Shown here in pieces: positions 1 to 12,990 of a stretch of 64,000 bases of DNA; the stretch's first letter is position 1, and each line of letters starts with the position of its first letter. The stretch comes from Sciurus carolinensis (lineage: Eukaryota; Chordata; Mammalia; Rodentia; Sciuridae). Under the pieces are notes generated by a model. That model had not been told where the DNA came from and did not search any database. It saw only the letters and a list, made by a program, of their open reading frames with translations. The translations under genes were made by a program, and so were the position numbers. The stretch spans positions 8,367,241 to 8,431,240 of the forward strand of contig NC_062213.1 in assembly GCF_902686445.1 (NCBI RefSeq), given 5' to 3'.

Positions 1-775
1 TTGGTTTGGAATTTGCCTGTTGTTTGGAATGGAGAGTGAACCTGACACACTTCCCAGAAAGCCATCATCATTGAGTTGGCCCCCCGGAACCGTCCGGCAT
101 GAGTCATAAGCCTTCTCCCCATATCTGGTGCCATGTATTTATAGCTAATGCAGTGGTTTTTCACTTGTTAAACAACAAAAGAAAAATGGTTGCATGAAGG
201 CCAAGTGAAAGACTAATGGAAATGGCTTTAATAATTAATTTTTAAAAGGCTTACGAATGACAACTCAGCTGGGAAGTTATAGAAACACTTAGGCTGAAGT
301 TTCAGCTAGACAATGCTGCTCTGGATTGTTCTTTGGCGGTTAAATTGGGGTAATTTGAAAGGCAAAGAAGATCAGTGGTATTTGTTCTGCCTGCTTCTCT
401 TTCTCCTTTTAAGCAGAAAGCCATATCTTTGGGAGGAAGAGTGTTGTGCATTCGAGTGCTATAGATAGGTGAGCCTCAATGAGATGAAGAGTGGAGCAAG
501 CAGGAAGCAGTACTGCTTAATGTTTATTTTATTATATAGCCCACTTTCCAGAGTCACTCTTAGATCATGTTCAAGCTTCCTTTTCCTTATAGCTTACATG
601 GTACGTTGTACCTCTCATGTGATTATCACAGACCACAGACTTCTGTGTAAGTTTTTCCTTTCTGTAGGTGATTCCACTGATGGGGATCAGTGAACTCCCA
701 ATTTAAAAAATTGAGAAAATTAAATTCATAACTGTAGCAATTGCCCTGTATGAGAAAAAATAATGGATTTTGCAT
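1..775. other. Non-genic stretch, no clear repeat
   Basis: I see no gene, RNA gene or confident repeat here. The part around 200-370 is AT-rich and low in obvious repeats, with several TAAT-type homeodomain-like motifs. That is compatible with a conserved noncoding element but does not show one. The only open frame (about 74 codons from 469) has no recognisable protein content. Confidence 0.4.
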
Positions 776-779
776 TTGT

Positions 780-910
780 TGAGCGTCTGCCATATCCAAA
801 ACACTGGCGCTGGTAGGTGTTTGTCGTGCTGACCTCTAGAAACTTTCACAATTGCCATCAAGTAGGTGAAGAACCAGTCCTGGAGAGGGGAGGCAATCTT
901 CCTACCCACT
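780..910 (-). repeat. Degenerate MIR SINE
   Basis: The order of landmarks fits a diverged MIR read on the minus strand: a 'cat..ccaaaacactgg' tail region, then a 'gtaggtgaag' core, then 'cagcttgtggca'. The match is weak and the family assignment is by eye. Confidence 0.3.
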
Positions 911-1106
911 CAGCTTGTGGCACAACTAAGACTTAACACTTAAGTCTCCATTCTTCCCACTGTGTGACTGTTCCCAAGACAGTGCAGTGGGAAACTTGCT
1001 AACAGAGGGGAGGGGGTAACAGGAAACAGAAGTGTTTCAGGATGGTAATTCCCTCTCCTCTAACTCTCTGGTTCTTTTCTCTTTGGAGTAGAACAGCAAA
1101 CCTGCT

Positions 1107-1127
1107 CCCCCCCCCCCCCCCGCCCCC
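1107..1127. repeat. Homopolymer (C)n tract
   Basis: Fifteen consecutive C, one G, then five C. This is a length-unstable mononucleotide run, and it creates poly-proline or poly-glycine in chance frames on both strands. Confidence 0.95.
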
Positions 1128-1224
1128 TTCACTACTCTTTTCAATGCCCAGATTGACGTCCTTAAAAGAGGTTAATTTACATTTGAATGGCAATTTGAGA
1201 GTTCACAAAGAATTTGTGATGTAT

Positions 1225-1350
1225 TATTTATACTCATTTTACAAAGGAGAAATTAAAATCCAGTTAGGTTTATGACTTACCCAAGGTCACATAGCTTATT
1301 AATAGCAAAGGGCTTTTAAGTAAATTTAGAATTCCTAATCTCAGATACTC
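1225..1350 (-). repeat. MIR SINE fragment
   Basis: It contains the diagnostic MIR core read in reverse (acttacccaaggtcacatagct), preceded by a 'cattttacaaaggagaaat' segment. Both are the standard landmarks of this ancient tRNA-derived SINE. Confidence 0.75.
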
Positions 1351-1379
1351 TTCCCACTACATCCTCAAGTGAGAACCTG

Positions 1380-2430
1380 TGATTTTTCACTAAGAAGATG
1401 GGAGTGGACTTCACTCTCCAGAGCTGTTTTGTTTGTTTCTTCTCTTGAGAAGAGCTTATCCTTGGAAGGCATGAAATGTATTAGGTACTTACAAGCCTGT
1501 CCACATCATAAGGTAATTAAATGTGCAGATGCCACTGTGCATCTTGAAAGACCCCACAGTGAGCGTGGCGAACACTTGTGAGTGGTTGGATCATTGGTAC
1601 TCATTCTGATTTGAGGATATGCTGTCCTCCACGCAGCAAAGAAGGCTCACAAATCCACCCGCTGCAAGGGAGCTGCCAGCCCACCATCCTCCCTGTGACT
1701 TCTTATATAACTGCTACATGGCCAGCAGCTAAGCAGGCCCAGCTATTTTCTAGAAGGGAAAACTGTCAGAGCAGAAAGGAGAATCATTCACTTTGCTCAG
1801 TCTTGACTTCTCATTGTATTTGAACAAAGTTGAGCTGGGGGAGAAGAGGTGACCTTGAACTGATTTGCCCAAACCAAGCAAGTTAAATGGTAGAATAGGA
1901 AGAACATCAGATTTGGATCATAGAAGCTGGGAGCCCATATTCCACTTCTTTAAATCCCATTTTCCTAATCTTTTAAAATGAAGCTCATAGCATGGTTCAG
2001 CATACTGTCAGGTGATACGTGGGCAGAGGAACTCCTGCTTCTGAGTAGGAGGACCCATGAATTAGGAACTATCCATACAAAGAGTTGGGTGGGTGGAAGA
2101 TGCTCAGTGTTGCCACACTGGAAAACATGTTTAACCTTTATGCTCTAAGTACAATAACTTCTGCTGTTTTATGATGATGAAGAAGATGTCAGTAATGAGG
2201 TGAGTCTAAAACCTGGCATCTCCTTTCTTTGAGACTTTTGATCCTTTTATTGCCCCAACTATTGAACAGCATACTTTGATGTGTAGTTATTATACCTTTA
2301 TTTGTGTAGAGAACTGTTTCTTGATCTAGCAAATAATTTTAACCATTTAGAACTTGGGGGAAAATAATAATAGCAGGATTTTCTCTTTCTAGTAATAGAA
2401 GGTTCAATAATTTGGTCCAAACTTCCCTCC
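1380..2430. other. Non-genic stretch
   Basis: No coding content is recognised. The open frames at 1369-1581 and 1578-1823 are chance frames. A good splice-donor-like GAG|GTGAGT occurs near 2,200, but no supported exon lies upstream of it. Confidence 0.4.
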
Positions 2431-2433
2431 AAG

Positions 2434-2435
<2 letters not shown>

Positions 2436-2474
<39 letters not shown>
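2436..2474. repeat. (CA)n microsatellite
   Basis: About 19 uninterrupted AC dinucleotides. This is a likely polymorphic marker and a Z-DNA-prone sequence. Confidence 0.97.
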
Positions 2475-2477
<3 letters not shown>

Positions 2478-4490
2478 TAGCTAAAGCAAAAAATAATTAC
2501 TAATATAGGAATTGCTAACTGACATCTGAGAATAAGTGCAAGTGTAGAATGATAAGCTGCACACTTTTGTCTTGATAGTATTTGCCAAGCTCAAGAAATG
2601 AAATGTCAGCACTGCAAATTCCTGACATTTTGGAGTCTACAGGTACAAAAGACAAAGTTCAAGGCTTACTAAGTTGGGTATTCTCCCAGTAAGTCCATAC
2701 ACATTGGTCTGGGATTCAAAGGTTAATATCCTAAGAATAAGAAGGAATCAGAAGCAAAACAGTCATCAGTTTTCTTAGCCATATTTTATTTTCAATTGAT
2801 GGCTAAGGACACAGAAAATCTTGAGTTTTGTAAGTGCCCCCAGGTATCTAGCAGAAGCATCAAAAACCTATTATACTGTATATTATTTCTACAAATAATT
2901 TTCTAGTTCTATAGCACACAGAGTACCCAGCAGAGATTCCTCTCAGTCATGAATGAGATCACCTGGAGAGTCCTCTTTCCCTGTTTTACTCTTCCCAGTC
3001 ACCATTCTTTTTCATTGGGACCATATTTCAAAATAAGCTTTTGCATGAAAGCACTTCTCTTCAACCCTGCTACATTGGCTAAGACTCTTGGAACCACACA
3101 CAGTCCTGTGACAGACACTTCCGATGGATTCTGGTATTGGACTAATAGGTCAATGATGGCGCCTCTTGGTAAGTGGGTGGGTCACTCCTGCTGGCGTGCA
3201 GCAGCCTCACGAGTACTAACATTTTTGCTGGTGTGAAATGATGAAAGTGGAAGATGAAGCACTGGCTACCATGCTAAGGGTAGATATAAGAAATATGTGG
3301 TTAATTTTAAACAGCATAGAATTAGCTGACTTTCTGGTTTATGGTCTTTGGAAGTCTTGTAGAAGGAAAAGAAAATGGCAGGCTCAGGTTAGCCAACTCA
3401 ACCTCAAGGAATGTTGAAAGCTTCCACATAAGTGTAGTGATCTGCCTCCCAGCCTCTGCTACAGGAACGTTGCTGGAACTCATTGCCAGGGTTTAATTGT
3501 GAGTGCAGCACAGTTACCAAGAACAAAAACAGGCCTACCAGGTCTCTAATGTCAGCATCAGGGTCCAGAAAAGACACAGTAGACCTTGAGACATGGGATA
3601 GATTATTTGAAAGGGCAAACATGCTGCCTTGAACTCCAGATTTCCTGAACACCACAAGAAGCAGGGTCTGCCCTGCTTCCCAGAGAGAGTGGTCTTGCCT
3701 GTGGATCCTGCAAATCCTGCACTAGATATAGGAGCTTGACCAGATGTGTTTGTACTAAGGTCTGCTTCTAGCTTCCCAGTCAACACAGGAAGAGAAATGT
3801 AGCTTGGCCCAGTATTTGTGCCAGCTGACAATGCACTCTTGTCACTCTGCAGCTTCTCTGTAATTATGAGGACAGCGGTCAAGGCAAATCTCCTAGCTGA
3901 CTGTTGTACAATCAGTCCATCTTTTGTCAGGAGATAAAAGGCTTAAGATGGATAAATATGGTCACTTAGGCAATGGCGAATGGTTTAGTGGCCTGGGACC
4001 TGGAAAAGGCAAGGTTGGAAGAGCAGAGACCAGAAAGTCTAGGGAAGAGCCAGAGATGGACTTATGGAAGTAAATACAAAAGAGAACCACTGAATCTAAC
4101 ATTGTCTGCTGGACACAGACACTGCAGAAGACAAGCTCAACAACGAAGGTGGACCGACTTATGAAGTCGGCCAGCTCTTTTCCTTCATCTCCACAGTGAT
4201 GCTGCAGTGGGGTCCCTCACGGGAGACCCTAAAGACAGGAATGGCAACTGTGCCTGGGTTCCTTTTCACTAAGGCTGATGTAGTTACTGCTACAGTCAAA
4301 TGCCTACATTGTCCATAGCCAAGACCAATATTGAGCCTCTAGTGTGACTCCATCCCTTGAGCGGACCATACAGTCACCCAAGTAGCAGCAAGTTGATTAC
4401 ATTGGACATTTTGCACCTGGAGAAAGCAACAATTCATCCTTTAGGAATTGGCAGCCACTTCCAGTTTTGCCTTCTCTGCCTGCCTTGCAT
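2475..4490. other. Non-genic stretch
   Basis: No gene, RNA or confidently named repeat is seen. Minus-strand frames at 3404-3655 and 3535-3882 overlap in different phases and look like chance. Some ancient repeat debris is likely. Confidence 0.4.
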
Positions 4491-4494
4491 GGCT

Positions 4495-4655
4495 TCACAA
4501 CTGGATTTAAATCCTGGCTCATTAACTATGATTGCAACACTATTTGAGCAGTTACCTGATGAGAAGGGTGTGAAAATTAAATGAGATAATACACAGAACA
4601 CATTTAGTATGATACCTAGCAGATAGTTGATACTCAGCGTTTGCTATTTTAATAC
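4495..4655 (+). repeat. MIR SINE
   Basis: It reads in MIR order: an 'actggatttaaatcctggct' B-box region, then 'aaattaaatgagataatacac', then 'atacctagcagatagttgatactcag'. The last two match the usual 3' landmarks (ATTAAATGAG.. and ..CAATAAATG equivalents). Confidence 0.7.
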
Positions 4656-5119
4656 TTATCAGACAAAGAAAATTTCCTTCTCTTCCTAGTTTAAAATTAC
4701 TCTTAGGTTTTAAAAAATATCATTAATAAAATTTGAATGTTATTATTATTAAATACTTTTTTTTTGCCACGACTGTTAATTTAGTGTGTTAATTTGACTG
4801 GTAGGTTATGGTGCCCAGGCATTCAGTCAATACGGGTATAGGTGTCACTGCAGAAGTAGTGTGTAGGTGTGATTAACATTTACATTAATAGACTTGCCCT
4901 CTACAAGTGGGTGGGCATCAACCAGTCAGTCAAAGGCTGGTGTTTTGTAGAAACAAAGGCATTCTATTTCAAGACTGCAGTAAAAGTCCTGCCTGGGTCT
5001 CCAGCCTGCCTGTTTCACCTATGGGTCCTAGACTTGAGATTGTGACTTCCACACTTAGCAGTCTCCACATTGTATCATCGTGTGAACCAATTCTTAAAAA
5101 TCAGTGTCTCTCTCCCTCA

Positions 5120-5145
5120 CATACACACACACACCCACATACTCA
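5120..5145. repeat. Short imperfect (CA)n tract
   Basis: Interrupted CA repeats (acatacacacacacacccacat). Confidence 0.8.
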
Positions 5146-5164
5146 CATGCATTTTCTCCAAAAT

Positions 5165-5335
5165 TGTTAAGGTCTTAGTTTATTGACTCCCTTTGAACCT
5201 TAATTTCTTTCTCATTAAATATGTGCTTACTAGTGTCCATCCCAGTATTATTTGGAAGGTCAAATGAAATCTGATAGAACTTTGTAAACTCTAAAGCAAT
5301 GCACAATGTTGGTTGTGGTTATTACGAATACAAAA
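5165..5335 (+). repeat. MIR SINE
   Basis: The landmarks 'ccttaatttctttctcattaaat', 'ggtcaaatgaaatctgat' and 'gtaaactctaaagcaatgcacaatgttggt' follow the MIR 3' half in sense order. Confidence 0.6.
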
Positions 5336-6001
5336 GCTAAATACAGAACTTATGCGCTGCTGGCTCTGCCTCAGAGAACCTTCCACATACACTGGGCAGG
5401 GGCAAGAGGACCTGCATGAGGGTTTCTGCAGTTGTGTGTGGTCTCTCACCACATGTCCCTGCATTCTTCAATTCACATGGCAGTCCCTCTGTCAGTGAAG
5501 GAAGAGCAGAGACTTTTCTTGGGACCCCTACAGCCACCTCTTAAGTCTGATGTGCTATTACCTGCCAACTGCTTTTCCTTCTATACCTATGGAATGTAAT
5601 TAAAAATGAAAAGCTCCAATTTCACCCAATATCCCTCTGAAACTATTTGTTTTTTCCAGTTGACTCCTTTCCTTTTTCTTTACAGCAAGAGGAAATGATC
5701 TTATTTTCAGAAACAAAACAAAAGCAAAAACAAAAAACCAAGTTCAGGAGTCAGGAGTCAGCAGGTTGAGGTTTTATGGCCATTTATATCCAGAGCAGCT
5801 GAAGAAATGTGGCCTTTTCATGAATCTGGTTAATAGTGCTGTTCTAACCTACTTGATTTGGTTATTAGAGTAATTGGAGAGACTAATATGTATAGGGACC
5901 TCTGCGCTCAGCACTGTATCAGACATCTCATGTATGTTTTTGAATTAGGATAAGATTAAATAAATACTAAATGTTATAATTTGAAATGTTATAATTTCAG
6001 G

Positions 6002-6173
6002 ACTGGGGATCGAACCCAGGGGCACCTTCCCACTCCAGTCACATCCCCAGCCCTCGGTATGTTATTTTGAGATAAGATCTCACCAAGTTGCTGAGGCTGA
6101 CCTCAAACTTAGCATCCTCCTGTCTCAGCGTCCCAGGTCACTGGGATCACAGGTGTGTGCCACCACACCAACC
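6002..6173 (-). repeat. Composite 7SL-like/ID SINE (squirrel type)
   Basis: Read on the minus strand it begins with a 7SL-like half (ggtggcacacacctgtgatcc, then gtttgaggtcagcctcagcaa). It ends with a tRNA-Ala-derived ID half (ggctggggatgtg, then cctgggttcgatccccag). This composite order recurs at 15.9, 22.0, 35.6 and 55.1 kb. It matches the STRID-type SINE I associate with Sciuridae. Confidence 0.85.
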
Positions 6174-6250
6174 TTGAATGTGCTATTTTAATGATTTGCT
6201 CTAGGAGGAACTCGATTCTGAGATTTGTGTAACCTTGATTAGGAACAGTT

Positions 6251-6297
6251 AAAAAAAAAAAAAAAAAAGAAGAAGAAGAAGAGGAAAGAAAGAAGGA
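6251..6297. repeat. Poly(A) plus (GAA)n tract
   Basis: Eighteen A, then five GAA/AGA units, decaying into purine-rich sequence. It resembles a degraded retroposon tail. Confidence 0.9.
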
Positions 6298-6544
6298 CAA
6301 CAGCCTGACATTTCAAAATTACAAACATACCAGGATATGGCTTCAGAGTAAATGCTTCTTTTGTTTGGGGCGGGGAGCCACCTGAAAGGGTTTTAAGGAA
6401 AGTGGCTGTTCATCCATCTGGAGCAAAACAGGGCAGGCACAATGCCAGCACGGGAGCTCTGGACCTCTGCCGGTGTCCAGGGGATGCATAGACCCCGTGC
6501 AGGGCTGTGATGTGTGGATGAAGCGTGGCCCCTTGAGCTAGGTT

Positions 6545-6700
6545 TCCTGGGCGTGCATCCCAGCTGTGTGGCTTCCATGTTTCAGAGCCTTCATCTGTAG
6601 AATGGTAGCCTTCAACCTTATAGGACAATTTGAAAGATTAGTTGGTTTCATTTATACAATGGATGATAGAAAGCACTGTAAGTGGCTACCTAGTACCCCA
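6545..6700 (+). repeat. MIR SINE
   Basis: The landmarks 'catcccagctgtgtggc', 'agccttcatctgtagaatgg' and 'gatgatagaaagcactgtaagtggc' are in MIR sense order. Confidence 0.6.
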
Positions 6701-7715
6701 GTGTCTGCTTGCTCTTGTAGAGCAGAGGAGATGAACAGAGCATCCCATGAGGACGTAAATGATACTTTGAATAAGTGAAATACCCTGGAACTGGGTGGGA
6801 ACTGGCAGGTTTGGCTAAAAGTTTATGTGAATCATGATTAGTGATGGCTGAAGCTGGGTAGTGGTTACATGGGGATCCACTACAATATTTCTTTACTTTT
6901 GTAAACAACTTGTCATGTTAAAAATGCTTTTTAAAAAGACTGTCGGCCTAGGAAAGCATCAATTTCATGTCTGTATGCTATGCCCTCATTTCAGTTCACC
7001 CTTGCACTTGACCATTTATTGGCCTGGAAGCTGAGAACAGATACACTGGTATAAAGTTATGTTCACCTCATATTCATATTTTAGAAAGCATTTATTCATG
7101 AGACATTTGAACTAAGTCATATTAGAAATAATTTTGTTAAGCTCTGCTCTCAAGTTGTGATCATCATTATACATGTTTATTGGTGACTAATTACATGACT
7201 GAGAAAGTAGGTATTTGACAAGAAAATGACTAGATTTTAAGTCAAATTTAGGAAGTGACTTCTATATAAACGAACACAAAGTTTGTGGCAGAGAGAGACA
7301 GGGTCAAGACCTCCGGTCTGCAAAGAGCATTATTTATTAACAAATCTTTCTGAGTTATACAGGAGCTAAGATAACTTGACTGTCATGTTTAACAATTAGT
7401 TTACAGAGCCTCACAACACTAACCTGAAGGCTGAACTCATTTATTTTTCATGCATACTGTAAGCAACAACACCTGTGGTTGAAGACAGAGCTCTCCCGTG
7501 AAGAGTTAGTGAAGCTCAGTAGGTAAGAAGGTGTTTCTAAAAACTATGCTGTTACTTGATTTCACACTGTACCCAGGTGCTATCAGCCAATAGGTTTTTT
7601 TTTTTTTTTAACAAAAAAGCACAAGTGCAATCAATGTTGGTGGCAAGGTATGGAGGATTTTATAGTTTAAACATTGTAACTCACGTCTGATTTTCATCAA
7701 AATGAAGTATGAGGT
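6701..7715. other. Non-genic stretch
   Basis: Nothing coding is recognised. A T12-13 run lies near 7,597. The rest is unassigned and may include old LTR or L1 debris. Confidence 0.4.
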
Positions 7716-7719
7716 CTGA

Positions 7720-7870
7720 GACAGACTTGGGTCTGAATCCAATTTCCACTAGTCACAAGCTGTATGATTCTTGGCAAATGTTTTAAGCTGTCTGAGCCGC
7801 AGTTTCTCATTTGTAAAGGAACGTTAATACCAGTCTCCAGTGACCTGGTAAATGTTTAATAATTAGCTTA
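7720..7870 (+). repeat. MIR SINE
   Basis: A clear MIR: 'cttgggtctgaatccaattt', 'cttggcaaatgttttaagctgtctgagccgcagtttctcatttgtaaa' (given in part) and 'ctggtaaatgtttaat' appear in sense order. Confidence 0.75.
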
Positions 7871-9190
7871 CAGGGTTAGCAAAAATGTCCTGATTTGTAG
7901 GGTTTGCTGATTTCCATGGTGTAATTATTCCTGCCACAGCCTGCTTCAGGCTCTCAACAAAGTCCCTGAACAGAGAGAAGCCAGGGCAGCAACACTACAC
8001 CTTATATAGTGCTTCCCTCCTAGAGATTCAGGGGACCTCAGTGACCCCAGGAACCAGGATAATAATAAAATCTAGTGATGAAGTAACTAGGAAACAACAT
8101 TTTAAGTGCTTATTACTTTTGTTTTTAATATATATTATTTAATTCTAAGTTTATATAATTCAATTTTAAATAATGGCCGAATATGTACTCCAGCTCACCA
8201 GATTCCTGAGAATGGAACAGTAGGCCCTCCTGAGCTGCGTATCCTACTTTCAACACGCTGCTGCGCATTTCTGGCTCTTGGATTTCGGGAACACTGCATC
8301 TCCACCATACAGCCGTCATGATAGGATGTAAAACTGGAAAGTGACCAGGTGTCCTGCCCGATTCATCTCCAGAATGATGGTGCCAGCTGGCCTTCCTACT
8401 AGCGGCCCCTGTGGGTTCCCACGGCTCTCCTGTTGAGGTGTATCACTGAGGAGAGGCAACACGTGGACGGACCCTGCCATGCCCTGCAGAAGGTAAAGGA
8501 GCGGCAGGCATCCAGCTTGGAACACGGACTGGTGAGCCTGGGAAGGCGAAGCAGAGTCGGCTTCATAGCAAAGCACTCTTGCTTTAAATGCACACAAAAC
8601 AGTACTTTTTCCCCAAGAGAATTCAAATAAAAAGACGCACATCAGATGTATCTGAGAGGTTATTCCCAGAGGGCAGGGCTGTGTCGTGTCAGGGAATCAC
8701 TTTCAATCTTCTGTTCCTATGGTCTCATAACTCTGTATGAGCTTGCACATTTATTTTCCAGGAGAAGAAACCACATGGAAACTACATTAACAATTTCCAT
8801 AGTAAAGCAGTATATCCAGGATAGGCGCTATGTACAACAGTCTTCAAAGCTTAGAACCATCATCCCTGATTGATCGGTATGTTGGCAGTATGTATTATAA
8901 CATTTGCAGAGGAATAAGCAATTTTGATTCTGTCTTATGTATATTATCCCTCCTAACCTTCAGAACAAAGCTTAGAGGAGCCAAGAGTTTCATCCAAGAT
9001 GAGAGAATTAGCAAGGACAGGAGAGCTCTGCCTGGCCAAACCAGAGGTACCTGGCACTCTGCCAAGGAAAAGAAAGCCTGATATGGACCTCACTGGGTAA
9101 ACGGGAGGACATTGCACAGTCAACATTCTCTTACATTCTCTCACTATTCTCTTACACGTTCTTTATCTCAAGGCAGAAGGCAAATATTAC
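7871..9190. other. Non-genic stretch
   Basis: Overlapping open frames on both strands at 8316-8642 have no recognisable protein content. No named repeat was confidently identified. Confidence 0.4.
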
Positions 9191-9199
9191 AACAAGGAT

Positions 9200-9375
9200 T
9201 AAGTAATGGGTAAACTGGCAAGCACCTTGCAGCTTTTAAAAAATTCTTTACTTTTATTTGCATGATGAGAATCACAGCTTAGAAAACTCAACTTTTCTAA
9301 TTTGCCCAAGGTCACACAAAATTTTTTTCAAATACCCAGGATAGGAAGCCAAATTATCTAAGACCAGGTACTCTT
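9200..9375 (-). repeat. MIR SINE
   Basis: It contains the reversed MIR core 'atttgcccaaggtcacacaaa', preceded by a 'gatgagaatcacagcttagaaaact' segment. Confidence 0.65.
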
Positions 9376-9519
9376 AGTTTAATAGAATCAGCTAGTCTGG
9401 GGAAATCCTGGAAATTCTAGAAGAAGGGCCATCAGCTAGCTTTAGAGCTTAGGCAAGGCATGGTGTCCTCCGTCATGCAATGGGGACGATGCCTGATGTG
9501 TGTGGTGGTTGCAGAGAGC

Positions 9520-9870
9520 ACTCACACATGCATTTATGCAGTTACTTTACAAACATTTATGGAAGCAACTTCTGTGTACCACAGAAGTGTAGAATACTTC
9601 TGTGTTCTAGGCATAGGATAAGATGAGAGAGTAAATGCCATCAGTAAGATAAACAAATTATGTTAAAGCCTGTAGTTTGTGGTAAACAGAAAACACAGAG
9701 ATTTTTGAAGAGGGAATTGACATCATATCTGATTTACAGTTGAAAGATTTCTCTGATTAGATATGAGAAGGCCCAAAAGTGGAAATAGGCCAGTTAAGAG
9801 GTGATTTCATTAACTCATATGAAGAGATGAGGGCAGGTTGGACAGAGGAGAGAGTGGTAGAAGTGTAAGG
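9520..9870 (+). repeat. Ancient interspersed repeat (L2-like)
   Basis: The order of phrases 'acaaacatttatggaagcaactt', 'gttctaggcataggataaga', 'tttttgaagagggaattgacatcat' and 'aggccagttaagaggtgat' follows a widespread ancient mammalian repeat. I associate it with L2-like families, but the exact name is uncertain. Confidence 0.45.
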
Positions 9871-12785
9871 AACAGCTCCATTTGGGATATTTGTGGACCT
9901 GTGCAAATATCCTTTATGTTGTTTATACTCCATGGAAGCTGTTTCAGAAATTCAACTCTAGGCATAAGTTCAGTTGTAGCATTTTCCCAAATTCTACAGT
10001 TTGTTTCTTGATTTTTTTCCCCCCAAAGGAATAATCATGTTCTTGTCTATGGTTCTGCCCTAAAACCACTGCTGCTTTTCAACACTGCCATCAACCCTCC
10101 CACCAAAGTTTGATTCACTAGGAGAGATCAAGATTTAATTAGGAATTATTAGCTTCTGTTCAGAAGCTGATGTTCCAGATCTTAGGTATTTTAGAGTTTG
10201 ATGCATTTGGGGTTGGAAGAAGAGGGAGCCGAGATTGGTAGCTGTCTATAAAACATCTTACATCCCACTCTCCTCCGGGAATAGGTGTCCTAGCCAGTGA
10301 CAGGTCCTTCTTATTTTAGAGTTTACTTCCTAGGACCTCTCCTCATATCGATCTTCTTAGACTAGAATCCTTGCAAGCAGACTCTGAGCCACAGTGTAAA
10401 CTTCAGAAAGTGTATTGAAAGTGATTTCAGGAGACACCTTTGCAGAAGAAAGAAAGGCAGGAATGGGTGGAAGGAGAAGCTGACCCGTGACATGGTGTAA
10501 CTGCGGCCTCAACCAACCAGAAACCTCCACATGCTGATCCTGCCTGCAGAGAAGCGCGTAAGTACCTTCAGACCTGCTGGATTCCATGGCACAAGTGAGC
10601 ACATGCATACCGCACAGCAATAGGTTCATGGCAAGCCCTCTTTCCAACCTGGCAGCTCTTCTGGATCCTGCTGGCAGCTCTGCAGCAGTGTGGGCCTTCT
10701 ACTTGTCTGGAACTGAAGCAAGGAGGTCAGTCATTGGCCCTGGGTTGCCCCTGAGGAAGGAGCCAAATCTCAGATGGGACAGTCTCACCACTGACAGCAA
10801 TTCCCAGTGAGGACCCAGCTATGACACCCAGCAGGAATACGCCCAACATCTGGAGGTGGAGTAAAAACCCTGGGATTTAGGGTGGAGGACCAGAGGACCC
10901 ACCACACATGAGCATCTTAAACAGAAGAAGAGGTACCATGCCGGAGAGTGGGAAGGATGGTAGGTAGGTTTGGCACCCGGACCAGCCTGCGTTTGTGTCT
11001 TAGAGCCTGGACTTTCCACGTGTGTGTCCTCAAGTTATTCTACCTTCCTGAACTTTTACTTCCTCATTCGAGAAATGAGCATGATCATAGAACCCTTGCC
11101 CTGCCACTGCGCATGGCCGACGTTGAACCAGACGAGAAGGTGGGTGTGAGAGCCGGGTGAAACGTTCTAGAGTGCAAGGGCTCCTCACGAGAGTGGCCTG
11201 CCATCCGTGCACCCCAGGGACCGTGGGTCCCGGGGCGGAGCTCACTGAGCTTGTGCCAGAATCTGGCCTGGGAGAATCACAAGGAGGGGGAGAATGCTCC
11301 TGTGTATGCGTGTCCAGGAAAAGAGGACTAGTGGGGGAAAGCCCGGTGAGAGGAAGAAACTTGGCAAAGAGAAAGATCAGGAGAAGAAAGAAGAGAAGGG
11401 AAAAAACCAGCAGGACCGGAGTTTGTTAAAACACTGCCATGTGTGGCACTCGCTGTGTTTGGCACTTGTGCCTACGTTCTAGTAGGAATCTCGATTGTAA
11501 GTGAAAGGAAATCCAGCTCTGTGCACACGCGCGCACACACAGGATTTGTTGGTTAACAAACAGAAGATAGTGCTGGCTTCCAGCATAGCTTGATTCCAGG
11601 ACTTACATGTCTGCTCCTGCCTCTCAGCTCTGGCCTTAACTCCTGCAGGTGTTGACAAGAGGGAGGCAGCAGCTCCCGTGTTCATCCCTCACTCAGCTCC
11701 AGGGCCCTGTGGAATGTCCTGCGCTAACTGACCTGGCACCTACGCAGACCAAGTGGACAGAGTTGGCCAGCAGGTGGTTCTCCTGGTGAAGGGAGTGGAC
11801 ACTGGGCAGGAAGAGCCACCAATGACTACATCAGAGTCCTTTGGTTCATTTTAGAGGTGAGAAAATTGGCACTGTGCGAGACTGAGTGACTCACTCAGGA
11901 CACAAACTCCCAGCAGCTGTCAGAGGGAAAATAGGATTGAGACATGGCTAGAAAGTGGTTGTTCTGAACTTTGATACTCTGTGTGGCTCTGAGGCCAGAG
12001 TTTGTATTCCTATCCTAAATATTGACCGCATGACCTTGGCCTGATCACCTGCCCCTTCTAACCTTTGTCTTTTCTTCTAAATGAAATTCAGCTCAACCTT
12101 CAGCAAACTTACCACGAGATGAGATGTGTAAGCAGAATCCAGAAATGGCCTAAGTACTGCCAAACACCTTGTTTTCTTTCTTTTCAGTATTTGTTGCAAG
12201 TGAGCATAAGCCCGGTTCTGCTTGGCTACAGTCGCAGTGTAGTGGCTCTCTTCCTCATCCTGCAGGGGAGATAATGGACGCCTTGGCGGGAATCATGTAG
12301 CTCATTGAACAATTCAAATCCTCTTCCTCCTTTATCCTGCTTCCCAATGTTCTGTGCTTCATTATAAAACAAATGCTTCTTTCCACTGTATCGACCCCAA
12401 ATATTTTATCAATTCACTTGTGTCACTGAAAGCCAAGTATCAGCCTGGCGACACACAAAGGTACTTTGTCAGGCTGTGGCTACAGACAGCCAGACTGATT
12501 ACCTGTGAGAGGACTGGATGGTGTTTAGTTTTACACTGGCAACGTCTTTTAAACATAATGTGTTGGTGGCACATAATCGCACTGCCCTGGCAGTCTGTGG
12601 TCCCCCAATCCATTCTTCTAGTTTTGTCTGTCTTTTGTGCCTGTATTTAGATAGCTGTAGGATTGTGCAGTTATATTTTTATATTTTGTTTGTCTTACTT
12701 CAAAGATTTTTCTGTTCTGTTAACCTGGATGTCACGATTTTAACTGATGCTTTACATTCTAAATGTGTTTATTGATTCATTCAGC
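9871..12785. other. Non-genic stretch with MIR relics
   Basis: MIR-like fragments are visible near 10,980-11,100 (plus), 11,830-11,925 (minus) and 12,000-12,075 (plus). Open frames of 60-100 codons on both strands have no recognised domains. No gene is supported. Confidence 0.45.
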
Positions 12786-12787
12786 AG

Positions 12788-12990
12788 AGCTTTATTTAAT
12801 AACTGCTTAACTCTTTCTCTATGAGTTGCTTCCAGGTTTATTCTTACAAACGGTATAATAAATATTTTTGTACACATACCTCTCCTGACCTTTTGGGTTA
12901 TTTTCTTAGGATGAATTCCCAGGAGTGAGATCATTAGGAGGAGCAGCTTTATACATCTTAAAGCTAACAGTCGGCGCTGTGACAGTGTGT
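12788..12990 (-). repeat. Old L1 3' fragment
   Basis: Read on the plus strand it has the typical antisense L1 3' phrasing: 'gttgcttccaggtttattc', 'taataaatatttttgtacacatac', 'ggatgaattcccaggagtgag'. This is a truncated, diverged LINE-1. Confidence 0.7.

Noticed and set aside
2148..2200. Possible small exon ending GAG|GTGAGT
   Set aside because: The donor is good but the acceptor is weak, two of three frames have stops, and no neighbouring exon or homology was found.
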